From UBA2336 sp964404445 (GTDB lineage Bacteria; Bacteroidota; Bacteroidia; Cytophagales; Cyclobacteriaceae), in the NCBI GenBank assembly GCA_964404445.1, contig CAYOJW010000006.1:62001-126000 (forward strand): 64,000 nucleotides of DNA, given 5' to 3'. The notes under the pieces are model-generated. The model saw only the letters and a list, made by a program, of their open reading frames with translations. It ran no database searches and was not told where the DNA came from. Made by a program: the position numbers and the translations under genes. Positions 33,303 through 43,400 of the stretch are shown here, piece by piece. The number at the start of each line of letters is the position of its first letter. The first letter of the stretch is position 1.

Positions 33303-34481
33303 ATGAAGGCTTTCTACCTGTTTATCATTGCGTTGCTGGGGGCGTTCACGGCCTATCCGCAAACGGGAACTCTTACTGAAAACCCCGGAACATACCATTA
33401 TGTGGTGATCGGGGCGTTCTCAATCCAGAAAAATGCCGTGCGGTTTACCCGGCAGGCTTCGCGAAAGCTGGAGTACGCCACGTACGAATGGAACCAAAAC
33501 CGTAGTTTGTTCTATGTATATACCCTCGAAACCCGCGATCGCGAAAAGGCAGTAAACGAAGCCCTTCAGTTACGCGCCCGTCCCGATTCGGCCTATAACG
33601 ATGCCTGGGTTTATGTTGGGTCGTTTAGAAAACCTCTGCCGGGCGAACAACACGTTCAGGATGAAGTGATCGATCCGGTAGCGGAGGTCAATCAGCCTGA
33701 AGAAACAACCGAAGACAAAACGCTTGACCCCAACGCCAACATAGGCACTATGCCAAACACGGCCGAGCCAAAAGAAAATACAAAGCCGTTTATTTTTAAA
33801 ATTTTTCGTGCCGATGATGGCAAAAGGGTAAAAGGCGAAGTAGTTGTTGCCGATGTTGACCTGGTCAAACGTATCGGCACGTACTGGGGCGATACACTCG
33901 TATATGTACCCAAGCCTAAAAGCAAATCGACCGATATGGCGCTAAGTTGTTTGGTGTTTGGCTATCGTAAAGTGCAGCGCAACATTAATTATCAAAACCC
34001 GCAACGCGATAGTGTTGAGGTGCAACCCGATAGTACCATTGTAGTGCCGTTTACGCTTACACGTTTACAAAAAGGCGATGTGGCCGTTATGTACGATGTG
34101 TTCTTCTTTAAAGATGCAGCCGTTATGCGGCCCGAATCACGCTACGAAGTGGGAAGTTTGGTAGAGATGATGAAAGAAAACGAGAAGTATAAAATCAAAA
34201 TACACGGGCACACCAACGGTAAAGCGGCCGGTAAAATTATCACCATGGACGAAACGAGTACCAATTACTTCTCGCTCACCAATACGAAAGAAGGATATGG
34301 GTCAGCCAAAAAACTTTCGAAAGAACGTGCCGGGTTGCTCAAGAATTACCTGATCAGCAACGGTATTCCCGAACACCGGCTGTTGGTGAAAGCCTGGGGA
34401 GGTAAAAAACCAATTTATGATAAGCTTAGCCCGCAGGCGCAGACCAACGTTCGTGTAGAGATTGAGATATTGGAAAATTAA
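33303..34481 (+). CDS. OmpA-family outer membrane protein
   Basis: A 392-residue exported protein. The signal peptide (MKAFYLFIIALLGAFTAYPQ) is reached from ATG 33303; a GTG 15 bases upstream is less likely. Residues about 30-95 (YHYVVIGAFSIQKNAVRFTRQ) look like a SPOR-type repeat, which binds denuded glycan. The C-terminal OmpA domain reads YDVFFFKDAAVMRPESRYEV, HGHTNG and KLSKERAGLLKNYLISNGIPEHRLLVKAWG, with peptidoglycan-binding Asp/Arg positions near the NVRVEIEI end. Together they suggest an envelope protein holding the outer membrane to the wall. Confidence 0.85.
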   Translation: MKAFYLFIIALLGAFTAYPQTGTLTENPGTYHYVVIGAFSIQKNAVRFTRQASRKLEYATYEWNQNRSLFYVYTLETRDREKAVNEALQLRARPDSAYNDAWVYVGSFRKPLPGEQHVQDEVIDPVAEVNQPEETTEDKTLDPNANIGTMPNTAEPKENTKPFIFKIFRADDGKRVKGEVVVADVDLVKRIGTYWGDTLVYVPKPKSKSTDMALSCLVFGYRKVQRNINYQNPQRDSVEVQPDSTIVVPFTLTRLQKGDVAVMYDVFFFKDAAVMRPESRYEVGSLVEMMKENEKYKIKIHGHTNGKAAGKIITMDETSTNYFSLTNTKEGYGSAKKLSKERAGLLKNYLISNGIPEHRLLVKAWGGKKPIYDKLSPQAQTNVRVEIEILEN

Positions 34482-34552
34482 AACGAAAGTTTAATCCATT
34501 GATATATTTTATAGAAAGCTCACTTATAAGTTAGGATTATTAAGCTGGCTAC

Positions 34553-35791
34553 TTATAGTTCAGGGTCAAATTCAATCAATGTATTTACAGATTCGGTTTC
34601 CTTTCCACAAGGAATAAAATAAGCCTTGTTTCCGATCACAAATACGTTACGGCCAATTCCAGGGAATGGCGATGGCTTTGTCAAAGTCCATTCATTGGTC
34701 TTTTCAGAGTAATGCCAAATGTTATTGAGGGGAACTCCATCTACATATTTATCGGAACCGATGAAAAAATTATCTTGAAGTTTAAAAAATATATTTCTTG
34801 CTGTTGTTGAGATATATCTGGCATATCCATTGTTAAAATCCTTATAAGCTATCCATTTATCCTGTTCGAAATCATAGCGAATAAAACGTAAATAATATCC
34901 TCCGAAAGAAGACTCTCCGCTTGAAACAAGATAGATTGAGGGAGGATTGCCTTGCACGGATTCAAACAAATTAAAGCCTCTTTCATCTGGCGGGAGTACC
35001 GTTATGCTTTCTACTCCTTCAGGATCGAAATCATAAAAACCATAAAGACCATATTCCTTAATTCCGATAACCGCTATCTCATCATTATATGTGGCTGACA
35101 CATATCCATTACTAACATCAAAAAACCTAACATCCTCATGCCACTCATCGGTTTCGATATTATATTCCCATAAGGGAAAGTAGGACTTACTGGTTTCGTC
35201 ATTGAATCTAAGTTCTTGCGTAATTGCATACAATTTATTTTTGATGGCAAAAGTTGTGAGTACAAGCGAAACCGCTCCCGGAAATGACTTCAACTGAGTC
35301 CATGTGTCGCTCGACTGCTCATACTTCCAAAGGTCATTCAGTTCCATCCCCTCCTTGTTTGCGCCTAACCCGATAAACCCAGCATTACCATACGCTATAC
35401 ACAATGCGCCATAGTATCGACATTCACCCGGAAAATTACTTTTTGTTGCCCAACTTCCTTTAGCTTCAATTATTTGAAAAGGTTCATCTTTTTTAAACAC
35501 CTTGTTCCCAATAGTTATATTAACCTCTCCGGTGGTGGTGTTGGGAACTACTGCAACAAGAGCATGTGCTGAGGCATACAGAATTTCAGCCCGAACTCCG
35601 TTAAACTCAACTATATTCTTTGTAACATCGGTATTGAAATTCAGCCCCCTTAGTTCAACTGTACTACCTACTGCCCCGAAACTTGGGTAAATTTCGATAC
35701 TGTAAGTTGAATCATTATCAGAGTCACACCCTGTAAAAAATGGAATGACAATAATTATCAGTATAGATATAATTTTCCTGGATTGGCGCAT
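34553..35791 (-). CDS. IPT/TIG and kelch-like lipoprotein
   Basis: A 412-residue lipoprotein (lipobox FFTGC, Cys22). Residues about 32-110 are an IPT/TIG immunoglobulin-like domain (IYPSFGAVGSTVELRGLNF). The rest has kelch-type beta-propeller blades with the usual Gly-Gly/Trp spacing: LNDLWKYEQSSDTWTQLKSFPG, LWEYNIETDEWHEDV, YDFEQDKWIAYKDF and IWHYSEKTNEWTLTKPSPF. Such surface lipoproteins are common in Cytophagales and bind proteins or glycans; no specific role can be given. It is AT-richer than neighbours. Confidence 0.85.
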   Translation of the reverse strand: MRQSRKIISILIIIVIPFFTGCDSDNDSTYSIEIYPSFGAVGSTVELRGLNFNTDVTKNIVEFNGVRAEILYASAHALVAVVPNTTTGEVNITIGNKVFKKDEPFQIIEAKGSWATKSNFPGECRYYGALCIAYGNAGFIGLGANKEGMELNDLWKYEQSSDTWTQLKSFPGAVSLVLTTFAIKNKLYAITQELRFNDETSKSYFPLWEYNIETDEWHEDVRFFDVSNGYVSATYNDEIAVIGIKEYGLYGFYDFDPEGVESITVLPPDERGFNLFESVQGNPPSIYLVSSGESSFGGYYLRFIRYDFEQDKWIAYKDFNNGYARYISTTARNIFFKLQDNFFIGSDKYVDGVPLNNIWHYSEKTNEWTLTKPSPFPGIGRNVFVIGNKAYFIPCGKETESVNTLIEFDPEL

Positions 35792-35875
35792 AACAACAAT
35801 TAACTATCCTTAAAAATAGTCATTTTCTTTTAAAGGGGTTGTTATAGAAAGGCAAATCGGTGTACCTATGATGGT

Positions 35876-36763
35876 TTAATCCATCGGCACATTAACGTGG
35901 CGTTCGGCATGGTAACTCGAACGTACCAACGGCCCCGACTCAACGTATTTTAATCCGCGCTTCAGGCCTTCTTCTTTATACATCGCAAACGTATCGGGGT
36001 GGATAAACTCGGCCACTTCGAGGTGCATTTTGGTGGGCTGTAAATACTGGCCGAGCGTGAGGATCATCAAACCGTTTTCGGCCAGATCATCCATTGCTTT
36101 AAATACTTCTTCTTTTGTTTCGCCAATGCCCAGCATAATACCGGTTTTGGTACGCTTGCCTGCCTCGCGTGTGCGTTTAATTTGTTCGAGGCTGCGCTCG
36201 TATTTGGCTTGCGGCCGTACCATGCGGTAAAGCCGGCCTACGGTTTCCATGTTGTGCGATACCACTTCCTGCCCGCCTTCAATCATCCGGTAAAGGGCAT
36301 CCCAGTTTGCTTTTGTATCGGGTATTAATGTTTCGATGGTTGTTTCGGGACTGATGACTTTGGTTTGCACCACGGTTTGATACCAGATTTCTGCGCCCCG
36401 GTCTTTCAACTCATCGCGGTTTACCGATGTTATAACCGCGTGCTTTACACCCATCAGCTTAATGGCTTCGGCTACGCGCGCGGGTTCTTCTGTATCGTAT
36501 TCGGTAGGGCGGCCGGTGGCCACGGCACAAAAAGTACAACTGCGTGTACAAACATTACCCAATATCATGAACGTAGCCGTGCCCGCACCCCAGCACTCGC
36601 CCATGTTCGGGCAATTGCCGCTTTCGCATATCGTGTGCAGTTTATGGTTATCTACTAACCTGCGCACTTTTGCATATTCGGGGCCAACGGGAAGTTTAAC
36701 CCGCAGCCAGTCGGGCTTGCGTTTACGAATTTCTTCTTTCGAGATAACGGGTAGTTCGATCAT
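35876..36763 (-). CDS. lipA: lipoyl synthase
   Basis: A 295-residue radical SAM enzyme inserting two sulfurs into octanoyl groups on lipoyl domains. Both iron-sulfur clusters are visible: the auxiliary cluster cysteines 46, 51 and 57 in CESGNCPNMGECW, and the radical SAM CxxxCxxC cysteines 72, 76 and 79 in CTRSCTFC. The C-terminal RSSYHAE supplies the conserved RSSY serine ligand. Located 73 bases downstream of gcvH on the same strand: GcvH is one of its substrates. Confidence 0.97.
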   Translation of the reverse strand: MIELPVISKEEIRKRKPDWLRVKLPVGPEYAKVRRLVDNHKLHTICESGNCPNMGECWGAGTATFMILGNVCTRSCTFCAVATGRPTEYDTEEPARVAEAIKLMGVKHAVITSVNRDELKDRGAEIWYQTVVQTKVISPETTIETLIPDTKANWDALYRMIEGGQEVVSHNMETVGRLYRMVRPQAKYERSLEQIKRTREAGKRTKTGIMLGIGETKEEVFKAMDDLAENGLMILTLGQYLQPTKMHLEVAEFIHPDTFAMYKEEGLKRGLKYVESGPLVRSSYHAERHVNVPMD

Positions 36764-36768
36764 TTAGT

Positions 36769-36836
36769 GTTGATAGTTTTTTGTTGGCAGTTGTTGGCAT
36801 GCTTACCAGCAACAAATAACTACCAACTAACAACGA
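36769..36836. repeat. imperfect GTTGNTAGTT inverted repeat
   Basis: GTTGATAGTTTTTTGTTGGC on the left is roughly complementary to AACAAATAACTACCAAC on the right; a low-complexity palindromic repeat that fills the gap between gcvH and lipA. Confidence 0.6.
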
Positions 36837-37211
36837 TTACTTTCCGATAAGTTCCTTGTATTGATCGGCACTTAACAGATCGGTAGGCGTGCCGGCAATT
36901 TCAATTTTAATCATCCAGCCTTCGCCATAGGCATCTTCGTTTACCTTTTCAGGATTTTTATCCAATGCGGCATTTACTTCCAGCACTTTTCCGCTTACCG
37001 GCATATACAGGTCTGATACGGTTTTTACGGCTTCTACCGTTCCGAAAACCTGGCCGTGTTCTACGGTTTGTCCAACGGTGTTAATGTCCACATACACAAT
37101 ATCACCCAATTCGCTTTGTGCGAAATCGGTAATGCCTACGGTGGCGGTGTTGCCTTCAATTTTAACCCATTCGTGGTCTTTAGTGTACTGTAATGCTGCA
37201 GGAATGTTCAT
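36837..37211 (-). CDS. gcvH: glycine cleavage system H protein
   Basis: A 124-residue lipoyl carrier protein of the glycine cleavage system. The lipoylated lysine is Lys63 in GTVEAVKTVSDLYMPVSG, and the start HEWVKIEGNTATVGITDFAQSELGDIVYVD is typical. It carries the aminomethyl group between the P, T and L proteins. Confidence 0.97.
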   Translation of the reverse strand: MNIPAALQYTKDHEWVKIEGNTATVGITDFAQSELGDIVYVDINTVGQTVEHGQVFGTVEAVKTVSDLYMPVSGKVLEVNAALDKNPEKVNEDAYGEGWMIKIEIAGTPTDLLSADQYKELIGK

Positions 37212-37233
37212 AGAAAGAGGTTTTTTAAAAGCC

Positions 37234-37241
37234 CAAAATTA
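37234..37241 (-). promoter_or_regulatory. -7 promoter box TAATTTTG of gcvH
   Basis: Perfect TAnnTTTG on the minus strand (plus-strand CAAAATTA), about 22 bases before the gcvH ATG. A TTG lies 22 bases further upstream (37264-37266), slightly farther than usual. Confidence 0.5.
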
Positions 37242-37270
37242 CGAGAAATCCGCATTATTTACGCAATCTT

Positions 37271-37301
37271 AACCGCAGAGACGCAAAGAGCGCAAAGAAA
37301 A
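37271..37301. repeat. AACCGCAGAGACGCAAAGAG dispersed repeat
   Basis: A purine-rich direct unit (CGCAGAGACGCAAAGAGCGC) of the 'cagag-gcaaag' type, resembling one end of the element at 49218-49311 (ACCACAGAG, CACAAAGG). Lies upstream of the gcvH promoter. Confidence 0.6.
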
Positions 37302-37340
37302 CATTTAAAATCAAAAAAAACTCAGCGTTATGGCCTAAAA

Positions 37341-37370
37341 ACCATTGCCTACTGCCTATTGTCAATTGCC
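37341..37370. repeat. ATTGCCTACTGCCTATTG low-complexity repeat
   Basis: Three spaced copies of the word TTGCC/CTGCC (ATTGCCT, CTGCCT, ATTGCCT). A degenerate dispersed repeat in the gap between gcvH and sprA. Confidence 0.45.
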
Positions 37371-37444
37371 TAATCTATTAATAAAGTACAATTGAATTGA
37401 TTTATACGTTACAGGAAACACTATATGAATTTAATACTCCGCCA

Positions 37445-40400
37445 CTACTGCGCCAGGTTAAACCTGATTTGTGCACCAAACCGGGTAGTGGCTCTGCGGA
37501 ATGAGTTCGATACAACCGGGTCGGTAACGTTGCGTTCGTAATAAAGCTGTACGTTTAATTTCTGGTTTACCACGTAGCTGATGTTCGGCTTGAACTGGAA
37601 ATTAATATTGCCGTTGGTATAGGTATTGGGTAACTCGATTTTCCGCTGGATGGTTTTTGAGTCGGATATGGTCATGTTCATGCGGAAGGTAACATCGTTC
37701 TTCAGCACGATGGTGCGGCCTTGTGATTTAAACAACGGTACCTTGAAGTTGTTTTTGGTATAGCCAAATTCGAGGGTAACATCTTTGCTGTTTAACTCGG
37801 TTACCTGGGCGTTTGAAACATACAGCGCCAGCTCGCGTTTGGTTTTATAATCGGCCCGTATGGTAAGCCTGTTTTTGGTGCGGATGTTGATGCCCACTAA
37901 CGGATTAAACTGTTCGGAAATCATTACCTGGCTGATCACGTAAATGGGAACGATCTTTCCGTCAATTACCGAACTGTATGCCCCGTTGTTATAATCTTCA
38001 ATGGGCACGTTAATGCCTACCCGCCCCGGCTGGTTATACTCCAGCGAGTTGTTGTAGTTGAGCACCGAGTACGATGACTTATAACCATGTGTAATGGTTA
38101 TCGCCTGAAACTTGTCTTTCAATGCGCCTAACTTGGCAAGTCCCTCGTACTTTACAAACCAGTTGGGTAAGGGTGTTTTCGGAAACGGCCCCAGGTTAAC
38201 AGACCGGGCATCTTTGCCGGTGTAGGCTGCAATAAACGAGGCGATGGTAACATCTTGTGCCGATGACTCATACTCCAATCCATGACGGATTAAGAATTGC
38301 TCTTTCACAATGTCAAGGTTACGCTCAAACTGTTGGAACACATCCGATGTTTTTTCATCGTTGGTACGGTTAAAGGCCGTGCGTATGGTGATGGTGGATA
38401 TTTTGTAGCTGCCCGCACGGCTGGGGTTTAACGAGGCAAAGCCGTTATCCGGGTCGGCATTGGGGTCATCGGGCGAGAACCTGAAAATTTCCTGGTAGCT
38501 GTCGGTAACATCTTTTGTAATGTCGAGCTGTATCGTAAAATCGGCTGACGGGTCAACGTTTGCGCGTAAGTTAAGTGACCGTGTTCGCGATTGGCCGAAG
38601 AAGTTGGTGAGGTCTTCTTCGTGGGTAAGCCAGCCGTTGCGGGCGGCTTTAAACCGTATGTCGGGGTTTTGACTGCCCAACACAAAATTCCAACCGGGCG
38701 CACCAAAATCTTTATCCATACCAAACAAATAAGGCGAAGGCGAAAAGCCCGGCAGCATGGTGCCTTCGGTTACGGTATAACTTCCGTTGATTGAACGAAC
38801 CGACATGAATGCGCGAACAATGGCCGCCAAAGCCGGGGCAGTTCTGCGAACGGTATCAACTTGTTTCGATTTGGGGTTAACGGGCTTGGGCGGTGTGTTG
38901 ATGTTTTTCAGGAAAACAATTTTGTTATAGAGTTTCACCATATCCACACGTCCCGACAGGGTACGGTCGCGGCTGTTTTGAATAGTGTTTTTGAAATCGA
39001 GCGCTAACGAATCGCTGGGATTGTACAACGGCCCCGCCCGCCAGTTGTAGTTGATCTGGTGGCGGTACTCGGCACTAAGCCAGTCGGTTACCGGTATTTT
39101 ATCTAACGGTACAATGTAGTTACCGGTAATGGACTGATCGAAGTTTTTCATCCGCCCGAAATTTTTCAGGTTTTTACGGATTTCTTCTTTTACGGCATCG
39201 CCTTCACCTTCGGGTTCGTCAATTACAGCATTGGCGCGGGCGGCATATTCAAGCGACAAACTTCGCGACAGGTTCCACTTAACACTGTACTGCCGGTTGA
39301 ATACAAAATATTTCTGGTAGTTGGGTTCCGATACGGACAACGAGTTACGGTACACGTTTTTAATAAACGAGCGTTCCAGGTCGCCACGCACCATAATGTT
39401 GCTGGGTAAGAAACTTATGTTAAAATCTTTGATCAGTTTAAGCCAGGGCGATTTAAACCAGTCGGTGTTTTTAAACGGCTCAATGCCGGTTTCTTTGGGC
39501 GCAAAGGTATAGGCTAACCCTCCGTTGTATTTTCGGTAAATGAACTCATCAATGGTAAAGCTTCTGCGCGTGGCTTCGCTGTATGCGTAGTTGAGTGTGA
39601 GGTTTTCAATATCGTAAATTCTGTTTTTCGCTTCCGGATTGGTTTTCACCTTTCGCACGTTGGTAAAGTTCAGGCTTCTGCGTTCGGTTTTATCCTGAAT
39701 GAGCCGTTTATACGCAACGCGTTCATCGCGTGGCAACGAACTTAAAAATCCATCTAAGCGTATGTCGGGGTTTGCCGGGTCGAACTGCGGGTTAATGGTG
39801 GTGTTTTCGTAACTCAACAACATGGGCAGCTTAATGCCCGTATTGCTGAGGAACAGCTTATCAAGGTTTACGTTGGCCGTTACATCATAAGCCGTGGTTT
39901 CGTTACGGGTGCGCTCGCTGATTTTTGAGTTAACGCTTCCGAACCCGAATGTAGTATAGCGCAACGAGCCTGAGATGGTGGCGAAATCGGCTAACTTGGT
40001 ATTGAGTATAGTGTTGATCGCCCAGCCTTTTGTGCGGTCGAAATCGGTAAGCCGGAGTTCGTTGGCCCAAACACACACCGAATGTTTTCGCTTATCGGTC
40101 GATTTCGGGTTACGCACACCAATCATAATCACCCGCACTTGCGTGAGGTCGGGGCGGCCTAAAATTCTGAAACCGTGCCGGCCTTCTACCTGCGGGCCGT
40201 TGAGCGGGTATGGAATAGAGAGCGAAAAGTTTTCAAGGTCGCGCTTGGTTTTAAGTTTGTACAGTTGGTCTAATGCAAAGTCAAATTCGTTTGCTTCCGG
40301 CCAAACATCGCGCTCTAACCCCGATGTTACCGGCCGCGATATTTTTAACGGGATTTCAATTTCATAATAGTTTTCGTTTTGATCGGTACCCAAACGCATA

Positions 40401-43400
40401 AACACCGTTAGTTCATCATCCTGCGTAAGTTCGCTGTTGGCGTGGGTAAACATTTTAATGCGGCCGTAGTTAAAGAAGTCCATCGATACATCTTTAAAAA
40501 TGGCACGGGCATCGCCATCTTCGAGGTCGTCCACGCAAATCTGGATAGCCTGTTCGTTCAGTTGGCGGGCAACAGCCGAGGTATTGTCACGGTCGCGGAT
40601 TACACCGGGCGGTACTACATAAGGCGATTTTTGATCGTTACCGCTTGCGTTCTCTTCGATGTTCACAACCGAAATCGCCAGGTTTTCTACGTTGCGGTCT
40701 TCTTCATTTACCAGACCATTGTCGCGCAGGTTTTGTACCGACCGCCTCCATTGTGCTCCCACTAAACGGAAGTTGGCCATCCGCAACACAACGGGCTGGT
40801 CAAACCCGGTGAGGATCATCCGCGCAAAGCGCATAGAGGTAAAGCCGCTGATGTTGCCTATTTTGTTTTTGAATTTTTCGATGGGGATACGGAAGAGGTA
40901 CCACGTTACATCGGGGCGGTCTTTCGGGGTCATCTTATCAACAATGTATTCGCGCCCCACCAGCATGTTGGGCTGTTTGAGGTTGATCTCGTATTCGTAA
41001 TATTCTTCACGTTCGTTAATGCTGTTGTCACCGTTCAGATCTTCGTTGTCAGGGAAGGGGCTGCCCGAACGGGCAATGTCATCGCTGGCGCTGATAACGG
41101 GCGAGTTGCCCTCCATACCGTTAAAGTTTTTATAACGCTGTAAAATTTGAGCTTTGGCCTGATCGTGTTCAGCACCGAGAAAATACTTAAAGTCATCGCC
41201 CGATGGGTCTTTTAGTATCTGATCCAATATAAGCGGGTCGGTTACTGTACTTTGGATGGCGCTCAGGTATGCTGCGAATTTTTGTTGTTCGTTTCGTGTG
41301 CCGTTGCTGTTCGATAAGCCATCTAATCCAACATCCTGGTTGGCGCGTGCCGAGATGGAGTTGTCGAAGGCGTTGGTCAGGTAGTTAAGCCGGGTAACAT
41401 AACCCCAGTCTGTTTGGCTTACAACAAGGGCATCGTCTAAATTACCGTCTGCGGGCAGACCGTTCTCGAATGCGTGGCGCGAATCTTTCATCACATCTTC
41501 GGAAACACTGCCGAGGTGAAAAAGAATTTTCCCACCGGTGGTATGGTTGTTATCATACTTTCCGTCTATAATGCGGCCGTTTTCACCACCAATGAACGGA
41601 TCCATCATCCAGAATTCGATGTATTCGATGTTGGCTTTGGTAAAATCAACTTCGGTACGAATGGCCGTGGTTATACCAGCCCAGTTATCGCGTGCTGCGC
41701 TGTTGGCAAAACCTCCGTTTGCATTTAAGTCGGTTGTGTAGTTGTACGGCCCGCGTTCGGTAGGGTAGTATGCAATGTCTAATATCTGTTCGAAGAAGTT
41801 GCCTACGGTGCGGTTCCGGTTCGGGAAAATTTCCTGAGGGCCTATGCTCCTCACGTAATGGTTTTCCAGGTCGCGTTGCGTGATGTTGGAAGGTTTATAT
41901 TGCCCGCCATCGCGGTAAAACTGGTTATCGACCTGGTACCAGGCTAATTTGGCACGCCTGAAACCGCCTTCAACACCCGTTGGCCCCAAGCGGCTTGTGG
42001 TTTGAAATTCCGCAGGAGCGGATGCCAAACGCCAATGCGTGGGGTTTAATAACGAGTAGGGCGTGGCGGTGTTTTCAAAATCATCGATGTAGCCGGTACC
42101 GTCTTCATCTAAAATGTTCGATGTGCCCGGCAACAGTTGGGCAAACTCGGCATTCCAGCTAAAGCTCGACATCTCTTTGGTTTGAATGCCCGGTATGGCA
42201 TCGATCCACTTGGTGAGCAGGCGGCTGTCTTTGCGTACGTTCACATCAAAACCATACTGTAAATTTCGGGCAGGTTCGGTGCCGATGGCGTTGCGCGAAA
42301 TCATGGGGCGTTCGTTATAATACAGCAACGTTGAACCAATATTGATGTCGTCATTCAGTTTATAATCGAAACGTGTGCCCAGCAACGTACGGGTTTGAAA
42401 AGCGAACATATCGGACTGTTCGTAATCTACCGTAATGTTTTTGCTTGAGTTTAAGATGGCATCGTTTAAAATGGTAACGCGGCCCATATTATAATCAACC
42501 ACAAAATCGGTTTGTTCCATCAGTGGTGTGCCCCCGGCATACACACGCACCGAACCGGGTGTGATGCCAAAGCCGGGTATCATAATGTCTTTACCCGAAC
42601 CGGATGAACTGTATGTGCCCACGATAAAGAACTTGTTGAGTGTTGACATCAACTGAGCCTGCGCTTTGGGTATGCGGTACAGTGTGTCGAACACGTATTT
42701 CTGGATCATGTAATCGCGCGCGGGTTCTTCGGCAAAGGCAGCGCGCAGGGGCGTGTTAAAGGGTTCGAGGTATGGAAAGACGATAGAACCGTTTTGGGTG
42801 TTCACGGTAATGCCTTCCACGAAATCGAAGTTGCCATCACCGGGCGGGTCGTTCAGCGGGTTTAACCGGTCAAGTCCCATAACCTCTACAAGCTGGCGGT
42901 TGCGGGCAAAAACACCTTCCTGTAATTGTGGGTTATCAATACCGGTTTTGTCATCGCGGTAAATTACGCGAAGCTCAAAGCCTTCGTGCGTAAGTTGGTT
43001 CACGTTCAGGCTGTAAATGTTTTTCATCATTAAATCCCATAAGGGCACAACACGGCCGGTGTTGTCTTTTTTGAAATAATCGGTTGCGCGCAACAGTTTC
43101 AGGAAAATCACTTCCGAGTCGGCACGCGAAGCGTAATCTTCCGACAGTTCGCCTACTTTATACTGGCGGCCGCCATACGTGTATTCGTAAGCTACGGCTA
43201 AGGCTTCGTCACTTTGCAGCTTGCGCGTGAGGCTGATGTAGCCAAGTTGTTTGTGTATGGTAAACTCGGTGTCGGACAACCTGCGCGATGAGTTTATTTT
43301 TTCAAAATCGGTGCCGATCACAAAACCGTTCTGTTCTAATATTTCTTTCGTCCGGTCGTTTTCACGAACAGCCTGGTCGATGTCAACGGTAAGGAAATTG

